A stretch of DNA of 58,022 bases from Mucilaginibacter sp. (GTDB taxonomy: Bacteria; Bacteroidota; Bacteroidia; Sphingobacteriales; Sphingobacteriaceae): contig JAESTD010000031.1 in assembly GCA_016763755.1 (NCBI GenBank), forward strand, positions 1 to 58,022. Direction: 5' to 3'. This document shows positions 24,391 through 32,447 of this stretch, in pieces. Numbering within the stretch: the first letter of the stretch is position 1; each line of letters begins with the position of its first letter. Both the position numbers and the translations under genes were made by a program. The notes under the pieces are model-generated. The model did no database searches and was not told the DNA's origin. It worked only from the letters and a program-made list of their open reading frames with translations.

Positions 24391-25329
24391 CTAATCACTT
24401 TTCCGAAGGAAAGAGATATTCCTCGTCAGTCCCTCGAACTTTGTCCGTTTAACCGCTGAGTTCTTAAAAACTTTTTGAAACACCTCAGTGGTAATATCTT
24501 CCCAATCTTGTTTTTTTAAGCCGTGCAGATCGGGGTGAGGCTGAAAGGCTGATTCAGTGTGCAGCACCGAAAAGCGGTTCCATGGGCATACATCCTGGCA
24601 TACATCGCAGCCAAACATCCAGTTATCCATTTTGCCTTTAAACTCCTGTGGTATCTCGTTCTTTAGCTCTATGGTCAGATAAGAGATACAACGGCTGCCA
24701 TCAACAATATAAGGGCCTACAATGGCATCAGTAGGGCATGCATCAATGCAGCGGGTACAATCACCGCAATGGTCGGCAGTAGGGGCGGTATCATAGGCCA
24801 ATTCAATATCTACGATCAACTCTGCCAGGAAGAAAAACGAACCTGATCTTTTGCTGATAAGGTTAGTGTTTTTACCAACCCAACCCAGCCCGGCTTTTTT
24901 AGCCCAGGCTTTATCCAGCACCGGGGCCGAATCCACAAAGGCGCGTCCGCCAACTTCGCCTATTTTCTCATTTATGACCAGTAATAGTAACTTTAACTTA
25001 TCCTTTATAACTGTATGATAGTCAGTTCCATAAGCGTACTTAGATATCTTGGGGGATGATGGGTCATCCTGAAGTGTATCGGTATAATAATTAAGTCCGA
25101 GGGAGATAACCGATCTTGCACCATCTACCAGCAGGCGCGGGTCAAGCCGTTTATCGAAGTAGTTTTCCATGTACTTCATTTCGCCGTGCATGCCTTTGTT
25201 TAGCCAAGCCTCAAGGCGGGGTGCTTCTTCTTCCAGGAACTCAGCCTTTGAAATACCGCAGAACAAAAAACCGAGGTTTTTAGCCTCAGCTTTTATCAGC
25301 TGCGAATATTCATTTAGCTTATTGTTCAT
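24391..25329 (-). CDS. queG: Epoxyqueuosine reductase QueG
   Basis: A 312-residue cobalamin- and iron-sulfur-dependent enzyme performing the last step of queuosine synthesis in tRNA, reducing epoxyqueuosine to queuosine. The N-terminal catalytic part contains [21 protein letters not shown] and [20 protein letters not shown], all family signatures. Two 4Fe-4S binding motifs are present, [12 protein letters not shown] and CDVCQDVCP. It lacks the C-terminal HEAT-repeat tail of the longer QueG forms, which is normal in Bacteroidota. It is a single gene with a -7 element touching its start. Confidence 0.95.
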   Translation of the reverse strand: MNNKLNEYSQLIKAEAKNLGFLFCGISKAEFLEEEAPRLEAWLNKGMHGEMKYMENYFDKRLDPRLLVDGARSVISLGLNYYTDTLQDDPSSPKISKYAYGTDYHTVIKDKLKLLLLVINEKIGEVGGRAFVDSAPVLDKAWAKKAGLGWVGKNTNLISKRSGSFFFLAELIVDIELAYDTAPTADHCGDCTRCIDACPTDAIVGPYIVDGSRCISYLTIELKNEIPQEFKGKMDNWMFGCDVCQDVCPWNRFSVLHTESAFQPHPDLHGLKKQDWEDITTEVFQKVFKNSAVKRTKFEGLTRNISFLRKSD

Positions 25330-25336
25330 AACGTTG

Positions 25337-25344
25337 CAAAGATA
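25337..25344 (-). promoter_or_regulatory. Bacteroidota -7 element before queG
   Basis: On the reverse strand TATCTTTG, followed by C, matches TAnnTTTG. It ends 7 bases before the ATG, so the transcript would be nearly leaderless. No TTTG is found at the -33 position. Confidence 0.4.
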
Positions 25345-25479
25345 CAGATAAACCCGATTGTGGTATGGCTTTTGGTGTGTTTAACCAAAACTGATAACGC
25401 CACGATTTATTAGAGACAGACGCCGTTACAGAAAAAGATAAAAGATCAATTAATTATATACATCTAAAAACACATCACC

Positions 25480-25770
25480 ATGGAAGAATACTCAGGCGGG
25501 TTTGACAGGGCCAATGATCAGGGCCAGAACCACGACATAAAAGGAAACGTAAAGAACGTGAACAATGAAACGCTTAAACAGGATGAAGATAACCAAAATG
25601 CTAATCCCGATCTGGCTAAGGAAATACCAACCATTACACCGGAGACGGCAGTAGGGGCAACAACAGAAACACCGATCTCTGAACTGCCCAACGACGTACC
25701 GGAACTGGAAAACCCTACCGACCAGACATCCTCAAACAAAGGACAAGGCCCGGCAGGTGAGGACCTATAA
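25480..25770 (+). CDS. Small acidic, probably disordered protein
   Basis: A 96-residue hydrophilic protein with no hydrophobic segment. It begins MEEYSGGFDRANDQGQNHDI and continues with a Thr/Pro/Glu-rich stretch (EIPTITPETAVGATTETPIS). The composition suggests an intrinsically disordered protein. The frame is followed by a strong terminator and preceded by a 150-base intergenic region shared with queG, both of which support a real gene. No family or function is recognised. Confidence 0.65.
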   Translation: MEEYSGGFDRANDQGQNHDIKGNVKNVNNETLKQDEDNQNANPDLAKEIPTITPETAVGATTETPISELPNDVPELENPTDQTSSNKGQGPAGEDL

Positions 25771-25773
25771 TTG

Positions 25774-25806
25774 AAAGTCCCTTCATAAACTCTGAAGGGA
25801 CTTTTT
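25774..25806. terminator. Bidirectional Rho-independent terminator
   Basis: AAAGTCCCTTC pairs perfectly with GAAGGGACTTT over a 9-base loop, followed by TT. It starts 3 bases after the stop of the acidic protein and lies 3 bases beyond the stop of the convergent lipoprotein gene, so it can serve both. Confidence 0.9.
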
Positions 25807-25808
25807 AT

Positions 25809-26282
25809 TCATTTTGCTGCATGATAAAGCCGAGAGTTTGAGTAAGTAGCCTCGCTCACAATCTGATCATTTTTGATCTTGAAGATACTGCAATTACGCA
25901 GATCATACCGGATGGGGCTGTTGAGTTTATCGTGTAAGCCAATCACATCGTACTCCACTATCATGGTACTATCGTTGTTGATCACGTTATCAACCAAGTA
26001 TTTGGCATCGGGCGATACGTAGAAAATCTGGTGGAACATCTGGTCAGCGCCTTGGCGTCCATAACTTTCGCCATCCCAATCGTTAGTTGTTATTTTAGCT
26101 TTGTCGGCATATTGATTAATCAAGTCGGTGAGGTTATGATCGTTAAGATACTGAAAATGCAGGTCTATTAATTTGCGTGATTGTCCGCCGGGCACAACAG
26201 CCGGTTTTTCGGGTTCCTGATTACAGGCAGCAAACAAGGCGATCGTTACAGTTGCAAAAATGGTTCGCAGGGTATTGGTCAT
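25809..26282 (-). CDS. NTF2-like (SnoaL-type) lipoprotein
   Basis: A 157-residue protein starting MTNTLRTIFATVTIALFAAC, a lipoprotein signal with Cys20 as the lipid anchor. Residues about 35-155 follow the NTF2/SnoaL pattern: an opening helix (LIDLHFQYLNDHNLTDLI), KITTNDWDGESYGRQG, and beta strands ending in NCSIFKIKNDQIVSEATYSN. This fold is used for ligand binding or for ketosteroid-isomerase-type catalysis; the ligand here is unknown. The start was moved to 26282 because the longer frame begins inside the terminator of the upstream gene. Confidence 0.75.
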   Translation of the reverse strand: MTNTLRTIFATVTIALFAACNQEPEKPAVVPGGQSRKLIDLHFQYLNDHNLTDLINQYADKAKITTNDWDGESYGRQGADQMFHQIFYVSPDAKYLVDNVINNDSTMIVEYDVIGLHDKLNSPIRYDLRNCSIFKIKNDQIVSEATYSNSRLYHAAK

Positions 26283-26310
26283 GAAGCTAAAATAGTTAAG
26301 ATAGGTTAAA

Positions 26311-26342
26311 AACAAAAGCCCTTCCGGGTCACGAAAGGGCTT
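26311..26342 (-). terminator. Rho-independent terminator of the polysaccharide deacetylase gene
   Basis: On the reverse strand AAGCCCTT and AAGGGCTT form an 8-bp stem around a loop containing GTGACCCG, followed by TTGTTTTT. It lies 17 bases past the gene's stop. Confidence 0.8.
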
Positions 26343-26359
26343 CATTCTATTTGATTATT

Positions 26360-27232
26360 TTAGAAACTGTTTCTGATGCTGTTGCTTAGCGTTCTTGCGC
26401 TCCAGTATCCACTATCTAAAATACGGCGCAGGGTAAACTTCGGTTCATTAGGGTCGCGTTTGTCTGCTAACTGGAATGCGCCAAGGAAGCCGCGTTTTTT
26501 TAGCTCAGGTATACCCTGCGCGTTCCATAAACCAAATGGATACGCAAACCAGGTGATTTTTTTGCCGGTAATTTCTTCTAATTTCTTAGTCGGCTTATCT
26601 AACTGGGTTTCCCAATCCTTACCCTGGAATTTTTTGAAGTTGTGATGATCCCATGTGTGTGAACCGATGATATGGCCTGCATCGCTCAATTGTTTGATCA
26701 TCTCCTTGGTCATGTAATGCGGGCGGCCAATAGATACCGTCATCACAAAGAACACACCTTTAAAGCCATATTTCTTCATTTCGGGCGCAGCAATGGTAAA
26801 CTGGTCAAGATCGGTATCATCAAAGGTAAGCATGATAGGTTTCGATGGCAATTTTGCACCATTTACCAGGTAGTTGTAATATTCATCGGGCAAAATAGTA
26901 TGGTAGCCGCTATCAGCCAGCATTTTCATATGCTCTTTAAAGGCTGCAATTTGTACAATGTAGTCTTTGGCACCTTTTGAATCAGTTGGTTTCCAGTCGC
27001 GGATCTGGTGATAACAAATAACCGGTACCTGTTTTTTAGCCATTACAGCTGCTTTATCGATAGCGCCTTTTGCAACCTGTGCCACCGGCGATTTAGTGTT
27101 TTCAGTAGCGGCAGCGGCACGTTCTGCGCTGTCGGTCTTAACAGATTTGTCGGAGCTTGCCGGTTTAGACTGGCACGAAAGCATGCCCACAACGAACAGG
27201 GGCAGCAATGCCGAAAATTGTTTCATCATCAT
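26360..27232 (-). CDS. Polysaccharide deacetylase (CE4, NodB) family lipoprotein
   Basis: A 290-residue exported protein with a lipobox at GMLSC (Cys20). The NodB domain shows motif 1 MLTFDDTD (TFDD), the metal-binding motif 2 SHTWDHH, and later WFAYPFG (motif 3). CE4 enzymes remove acetyl groups from chitin, peptidoglycan, xylan or other N- or O-acetylated glycans; the sequence does not tell which. The preceding VICYHQIRDW is typical of cell-surface deacetylases. It lies next to the GH92 locus on the same strand but is separated from it by a terminator at 27339. Confidence 0.9.
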   Translation of the reverse strand: MMMKQFSALLPLFVVGMLSCQSKPASSDKSVKTDSAERAAAATENTKSPVAQVAKGAIDKAAVMAKKQVPVICYHQIRDWKPTDSKGAKDYIVQIAAFKEHMKMLADSGYHTILPDEYYNYLVNGAKLPSKPIMLTFDDTDLDQFTIAAPEMKKYGFKGVFFVMTVSIGRPHYMTKEMIKQLSDAGHIIGSHTWDHHNFKKFQGKDWETQLDKPTKKLEEITGKKITWFAYPFGLWNAQGIPELKKRGFLGAFQLADKRDPNEPKFTLRRILDSGYWSARTLSNSIRNSF

Positions 27233-27338
27233 ACAGTAGCAATATTTAAGGTCGCTAAATTAGAATATTTTACCCGCGCAATATTAACTGTTAATAAAAT
27301 TTAATAAGTTTCTAATTCGCTTAACATGGGCGGGAAAT

Positions 27339-27370
27339 AACAAAGCCCCGGCATATACCGGGGCTTTGTT
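27339..27370. terminator. Rho-independent terminator after the Gfo/Idh/MocA gene
   Basis: AACAAAGCCCCGG pairs perfectly with CCGGGGCTTTGTT over a 6-base loop (CATATA), a 13-bp stem. It ends the GH92 locus on the reverse strand and lies 15 bases past the stop. Confidence 0.9.
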
Positions 27371-27385
27371 TACAAAACAATGCTT

Positions 27386-28549
27386 TTAAAGCGTTATGCG
27401 TTTGCCTTCTGCAATGGAACGTTTTGCGGCATCCAGTATCTGCATTACTATCATGTTATTGCGTAACGACGACCTGTCCGTAATACCCAGCATTCGGTTT
27501 TGCACTACCGATTGCAGGTATGATATTGGGTTATCATTTGGTGAAGTCAAAGCCGGTGCCACTGAAGTAACCGCCGGAAATTTATCGATATGCGTAAGCA
27601 CATTCTCCTTATCAAATGCATGCATATACCCCTCATCTCCAAAAACCTCGAGATCTTTGATAGAGTACGGCCAATTCCACGACGCTTCGATTATGCCGGT
27701 AGCCGTTGGATATTCCAGGATGATGGTAGCGTCGTCCTCAACCTTTGGATAGGTTTGGGGCTTATAATGGCGCGCAATGGCGGTAACCGCGGTAGGGCGC
27801 TGCCCGTTCATTAACCAGGTGAACAAATTGGCGCCATAGCAGCCAAAATCATTGAGTGCACCGGCACCGTTTTGATCAGGGTCGGTCAGCCAATCCGTGA
27901 AGTCCTTACTGCAATTGATCTCTTTTGGCCCTTCGTGGCCGTCATGCGCTACCATTTTGCGGATCTGCCCGAGGCTGTCCTTCCGTGCTACATCACGGAT
28001 GCGGCGGTAGGATGGATACCAGGTAGTTTCATAATTTGTGAGCAGCTTAATGTAGTATTTTAAAGCTAAAAACTCCATACGCTTAGCTTGGGCAAGCGTG
28101 GCAGCCAAAGGCTTCTCAACCATTACCGATATACCCAAAGGTGCGCAAACTTCAACAACATCAATATGTTTGGCAACCGGGTTATAACCTAAAACTACAT
28201 CAGGTTTACGGGTAGTAGCCATGGTTTTAAGATCGTCAAAAAACAACGAATCGGGGATATTGTATTGCTGCTGCAAGCGGGCGCGCAGGTTTTTGTTTGC
28301 CTCGGCTATGCCTACAATGTTCACTTTGCCATCGCGATAATCGCTCAGTATCAAGTGCACATGGTCGTGCGATAAACCTGCTATCCCCAGTTTCATGGTG
28401 CTGAGCATTACCGGCTTCGCGGGCGTAACAATTGCCTTTGCCATCGCAGGGGGCATGATACCTGTAGCTTTTGGGGTTTGCGCCACCGAGGTAGCAACAA
28501 ATGCCCCAAAAGCCAAAGCAAAGCATAAAAGTGTTTTTGCAAGCTTCAT
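27386..28549 (-). CDS. Secreted Gfo/Idh/MocA family oxidoreductase-like protein
   Basis: A 387-residue protein with a clear Sec signal peptide (LLCFALAFGAFVATSVAQ). The N-terminal Rossmann domain begins KLGIAGLSHDHVHLILSDY, with the EKPLA motif near residue 145 (VMVEKPLAATLAQAKRM), and the C-terminal alpha/beta domain contains GALNDFGCYGANLFTWLM. The family uses NAD(P) to oxidise sugars and related compounds; some members bind NAD tightly and act as glycosidases (GH109). Export outside the cytoplasm makes a tightly bound cofactor plausible. It starts 11 bases after the GH92 gene, so both probably act on the same glycan. Confidence 0.88.
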   Translation of the reverse strand: MKLAKTLLCFALAFGAFVATSVAQTPKATGIMPPAMAKAIVTPAKPVMLSTMKLGIAGLSHDHVHLILSDYRDGKVNIVGIAEANKNLRARLQQQYNIPDSLFFDDLKTMATTRKPDVVLGYNPVAKHIDVVEVCAPLGISVMVEKPLAATLAQAKRMEFLALKYYIKLLTNYETTWYPSYRRIRDVARKDSLGQIRKMVAHDGHEGPKEINCSKDFTDWLTDPDQNGAGALNDFGCYGANLFTWLMNGQRPTAVTAIARHYKPQTYPKVEDDATIILEYPTATGIIEASWNWPYSIKDLEVFGDEGYMHAFDKENVLTHIDKFPAVTSVAPALTSPNDNPISYLQSVVQNRMLGITDRSSLRNNMIVMQILDAAKRSIAEGKRITL

Positions 28550-28560
28550 AGCTTATCTGA

Positions 28561-30846
28561 TTATTTTTTATCTGTTGATAATGAATAAGGTACATCAGCC
28601 GGTTTTGAGCCTCTTGCTTTATTCGGCGTAGCCGACATGTTGAAGTTCAGCACTTCGCCTTGTACCAAAGCTTTGTGGCTTAACCAGTTGTTTGTGTAAG
28701 GCTTGCCATTCACTGTCAGTGAAGTTACAAACCTGTTATCGGCGCTGTTATTTGCAGCATTGATAGTAACAGTTTTGCCGTTCTCCAGTTTTAAAGTAAT
28801 CTTTTTAAACAATGGAGCACCTAATACATATTGGTCTGTTGCCGGGGTAACCGGGTAAAAGCCCATTGCCGAGAATACATACCAGGCAGATGTTTGACCG
28901 TTATCTTCATCGCCACAGTAACCATCAGGTGTGGCTTTATACATTTTATTGATCACATCGCGCACATGCAATTGGGTTTTCCATGGCTCGCCTGCGTAGT
29001 TGTACAAGTAAATCATGTGTTGGATAGGCTGGTTACCGTGGGCATACTGACCCATGCCTGCAATCTGCATCTCGCGGATCTCGTGGATCACCTGGCCGTA
29101 ATAGCTATCGTCAAATACCGGTGGCAAGGTAAATACCGAATCCAGCTTTGCGTTGAAATTTTTGTTACCACCCATCAGATCTATCAAACCTTGTACATCC
29201 TGGAAAACACTCCAGGTGTAATGCCAGCTATTACCTTCAGTAAAGGCGTCACCCCATTTGAATGGATTGAAAGGCGACTGGAACTGTCCATCCTTGTTTT
29301 TACCGCGCATAAAACGAGTTGATGGGTCAAACAGGTTTTTGTAGTTCATGGCGCGTTTCTTATAAACATCGGTCTCAGATGCCGGACGACCAAGTGCTTT
29401 GCCTAACTGGTAAATAGTAAAGTCGTCATAAGCATATTCTAACGTACGGGCAGCGTTCTCGTTGATCTTTACATCGTAAGGTACATAACCCAACTTGTTG
29501 TAATACTCAACACCATCACGGCCTGTTGCTTCAGGGCCGTCGTTATTGGCACCGTGTAGCAAAGCTTGATAAAGTGTATTAATATCATAACCACGGCCAC
29601 CTTTTATATAAGCATCAGACACTACGGAAGCAGAGTTATTACCAACCATTACATCAGAGTAACCCGGGCTGCTCCACTCAGGCAACCAGCCGCCTTCTTT
29701 GTAATCGTTTACCAAACCCTGCTGCATCTCTTTATTAATTGATGGATACACCAGGTTTAAGAAAGGATATAAGGCACGGAAAGTATCCCAAAAACCGGTA
29801 CCGGCAAATTTGTAACCCGGCAACACGTCGCCGTTTTGTGCGCTCCAGTGTACAGGATTACCTTTTGCATCCAACTCATACATTTTGTTAGGGAAGAACA
29901 GCATTCGGTACAAACAAGAATAGAAAGTGCGGATCTGATCTACCGAACCACCTTCAACCGCTATTCGGCTTAAGGTTTTGTTCCAGGTAGCTTTTGCTTT
30001 CTGTTTGGTGGCATCAAAGCTATCGTTAGCTAATTCGCGCTTAAGGTTCAGTTCTGCTTGTTCTTCGCTGATAAAAGATGAAGCGACACGCAGGTTCACT
30101 TTTTCGCCTTTAGCGGTCTTAAAGCCTATAACAGCCAATACGTGCTTGTCTTTTAATTCATTGCCATCTTTTAGTACGCTATCTGCGTACACTTGAGAAG
30201 TTGTGATGGCTTTATCTACATAGATAACAAAGTAGTTTCTAAAATTTTTAAGCGGGCCGCGGGCATATTTGGTAGAGTAGCCTACAATTTTCCTCTCGTT
30301 AGGTAATACTTTGATGTATGAACCTTTATCAAAAGCATCTACAACGATGTATGAACTATCTGTTTTAGGGTATGTAAACCTGAATTGAGCAGCGCGCTCA
30401 GTAGGGGCAATCTCTGTTGTAACGTCATGGTCCGCAAGGTACACGCTGTAATAATAAGGTTTAGAAACCTCTGCCTTATGAGAGAACCAGCTTTCGCGGC
30501 CTTTTTGCGTTACTTTAAGTTTGCCTGTTAAGGGCATGATTGCAAACTGGCCATAATCATTCATCCACGGAGATGGCTGGTGGGTTTGCTTAAAGCCGTT
30601 TATCTTGTACGAATCATAGGTGTATTGCCAGCCATCGCCCATTTTACCGGTTTGCGGCGTCCAAAAATTCATGCCCCATGGTACGGCAACAGCAGGGTAG
30701 GTGTTACCGTTACTCAAATCGTATTTTGATTGGGTACCCATTAACGGGTTTATCCACTCTACAGGGTCTGCAACCTTAGTTACCTGTTGGGCAAAAGTTT
30801 GTGCAGTAAAGCAAAGTGAACTTAAAAAGAGTAGTCCTTTTTTCAT
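28561..30846 (-). CDS. GH92 family alpha-mannosidase
   Basis: A 761-residue exported glycosidase with signal peptide (GLLFLSSLCFTAQTFAQ). The GH92 N-terminal beta domain is seen in WINPLMGTQSKYDLSNGNTY, VPWGMNFWTPQTG and FKQTHQPSPWMNDYGQFAIM. The (alpha/alpha)6 domain includes FAGTGFWDTFRALYPFLNL and the late signature CGDEDNGQTSAWYVFSAMGF. GH92 enzymes are calcium-dependent exo-acting inverting alpha-mannosidases (1,2-, 1,3-, 1,4- or 1,6-linked) acting on N-glycans or yeast mannan. The linkage cannot be decided here. It lies downstream of SusCD, with a terminator in between. Confidence 0.95.
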   Translation of the reverse strand: MKKGLLFLSSLCFTAQTFAQQVTKVADPVEWINPLMGTQSKYDLSNGNTYPAVAVPWGMNFWTPQTGKMGDGWQYTYDSYKINGFKQTHQPSPWMNDYGQFAIMPLTGKLKVTQKGRESWFSHKAEVSKPYYYSVYLADHDVTTEIAPTERAAQFRFTYPKTDSSYIVVDAFDKGSYIKVLPNERKIVGYSTKYARGPLKNFRNYFVIYVDKAITTSQVYADSVLKDGNELKDKHVLAVIGFKTAKGEKVNLRVASSFISEEQAELNLKRELANDSFDATKQKAKATWNKTLSRIAVEGGSVDQIRTFYSCLYRMLFFPNKMYELDAKGNPVHWSAQNGDVLPGYKFAGTGFWDTFRALYPFLNLVYPSINKEMQQGLVNDYKEGGWLPEWSSPGYSDVMVGNNSASVVSDAYIKGGRGYDINTLYQALLHGANNDGPEATGRDGVEYYNKLGYVPYDVKINENAARTLEYAYDDFTIYQLGKALGRPASETDVYKKRAMNYKNLFDPSTRFMRGKNKDGQFQSPFNPFKWGDAFTEGNSWHYTWSVFQDVQGLIDLMGGNKNFNAKLDSVFTLPPVFDDSYYGQVIHEIREMQIAGMGQYAHGNQPIQHMIYLYNYAGEPWKTQLHVRDVINKMYKATPDGYCGDEDNGQTSAWYVFSAMGFYPVTPATDQYVLGAPLFKKITLKLENGKTVTINAANNSADNRFVTSLTVNGKPYTNNWLSHKALVQGEVLNFNMSATPNKARGSKPADVPYSLSTDKK

Positions 30847-30878
30847 CAGTTAAGTATAGCTAAATGTAAACAGCCGTA

Positions 30879-30917
30879 AATATAAAAGACCGGCTGTTAA
30901 AGCCGGTCTTTTATATT
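30879..30917 (-). terminator. Terminator or attenuator between susD and the GH92 gene
   Basis: AATATAAAAGACCGGC pairs perfectly with GCCGGTCTTTTATATT over a 7-base loop, a 16-bp stem with a U-rich arm. It begins 11 bases after the susD stop and would limit read-through into the glycosidase gene. Confidence 0.88.
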
Positions 30918-30928
30918 GTAATTTTTAC

Positions 30929-32425
30929 TTACCAACCCGTATTTTGAGTCAAATTCTTATTGGTAGCTATTTCGCGTTGCGGAATAGGCCACAAATAATA
31001 TTGTTCTTTAAAGGTAACACCTTGTTCTGTTGGTGTTGTGGTTGCTAAGCCAAAAACGTTGGTTTTAGGATTATATGTTTGGTGCGTACGTTGCACATCA
31101 AAGTAGGCTTTATTTTCATAAGCCAGCTCGTGGTAGCGCTCTTTCCAGATAGCTATCCTTAACTGGTCTTTCGTTAATCCACTCAAACCTGCCAGTTTAG
31201 CACGGGCACGGATCGGATTGATCGCGTCGTAAACATCCTGGCTTGGGCCGCCAACTTCGTTTTGCGCTTCGGCGTAAATAAGCATTACTTCGGGTAAACG
31301 TAGTAAAGTCCAGTTCTCATCACAAATCCCGCTACCCAACGCACTCTCTAAGTGGAAGTACTTGTACAACGCATGCGAACCAAAGTTGATGATGGTTGAT
31401 GGTTCTTTGTCTTTAGGGTAGCTTGAGAAGTAAAACTGACGCTCCTGGGTACGAAAATCTCCGGCTTCATAGCTTGCTACAAAATCGTTGGTTGGTATCA
31501 TGGCACCAAGGTGGTCACCGTATGCACCAACCTGTAAGTTAAATGGCAGGGTTAACTGCGCTATAGCGTTGTCTCTTACACCTACAAGGTAATTTACCTG
31601 GAAGATAAGCTCACCCTGATTTTTATGTGCATTATCATGCAAATAAGCGTAGTCAGTAAACAAGGTGTACATCGGGATAACGTCTTTGGCCTCGGCAGCA
31701 GCTTTTGCATAGTTCTCAGTTTGCTGTAACGGGAAACCTGCAGTTGTTAGGTAAACACTTGCCAACAGGCTTTTTATAGCACCCAGGGATACTTTACCGG
31801 TTTGGTCGGTGTTAGGAAGACCCATGGTTTTAGCGGTTTCAAGATCTGATATGATCTGTTTGTAAACATCAGCTTGCGCGGTTCTTGATGCATACAAATC
31901 CGGATCGCTTACTTCCTGCGGCTTAACCACCAACGGCACATCTCCATATAACCTTACCAGATGGTAGTAGAAGAACGCACGCAGAAAATACACCTGCCCA
32001 AGCAGGTTGTTTTTTGCTGCATCATCTATACTCATATTCGGGATGCGGTCTAACGCTAAGTTTGCATTAGCGATAGCGCTGTAGCTGTTTTTCCAAACGG
32101 TTTCGAAGCCCGGATTAACAGGGTCGGTACGTTGGTTTATCACGTTGCCATTGTTAACACTCTGGCCCAATGATGTAGCGTGGCCCGCAAAAAGCTCTAT
32201 TGTGATAAAAGGAGCTTCGCCGTATGCATCGCCATTTTGGAACATATACAGGTAAGTGTATATACCATTAACAAATGATGTAGCCTGGCCTATGTTGTTA
32301 AAATAGTTAGACTTATCATTATTACTGAAGTTTTTCTCTTCAAGGTATTTCTTACAGCTTGTTGTAACTGTAAGCGTTAGCAGAACTAACAAACCTATAC
32401 TATATTTTTTGATATTGATTTTCAT
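30929..32425 (-). CDS. SusD/RagB family nutrient-binding lipoprotein
   Basis: A 498-residue outer-membrane lipoprotein that captures glycans and works as a lid on the SusC barrel. A lipoprotein signal (IGLLVLLTLTVTTSC) ends with the lipid-modified Cys24 before KKYLEEKN. The SusD TPR-like core is recognisable from FVNGIYTYLYMF, LLGQVYFLRAFFYYHLVRLYGDVPLVV and VMLIYAEAQNEVGG, and the C-terminal IPQREIATNKNLTQNTGW is typical. It starts 22 bases after susC and is bounded by a terminator, so susC and susD form the core transcript. Confidence 0.95.
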   Translation of the reverse strand: MKINIKKYSIGLLVLLTLTVTTSCKKYLEEKNFSNNDKSNYFNNIGQATSFVNGIYTYLYMFQNGDAYGEAPFITIELFAGHATSLGQSVNNGNVINQRTDPVNPGFETVWKNSYSAIANANLALDRIPNMSIDDAAKNNLLGQVYFLRAFFYYHLVRLYGDVPLVVKPQEVSDPDLYASRTAQADVYKQIISDLETAKTMGLPNTDQTGKVSLGAIKSLLASVYLTTAGFPLQQTENYAKAAAEAKDVIPMYTLFTDYAYLHDNAHKNQGELIFQVNYLVGVRDNAIAQLTLPFNLQVGAYGDHLGAMIPTNDFVASYEAGDFRTQERQFYFSSYPKDKEPSTIINFGSHALYKYFHLESALGSGICDENWTLLRLPEVMLIYAEAQNEVGGPSQDVYDAINPIRARAKLAGLSGLTKDQLRIAIWKERYHELAYENKAYFDVQRTHQTYNPKTNVFGLATTTPTEQGVTFKEQYYLWPIPQREIATNKNLTQNTGW

Positions 32426-32447
32426 GATCGATATAGATTTGAATTAA

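Noticed and set aside
28831-29322. 163-codon forward frame opposite the GH92 gene
   Set aside because: It is antisense to a conserved glycosidase; its His/Val-rich peptide is the expected mirror of that gene's codons.
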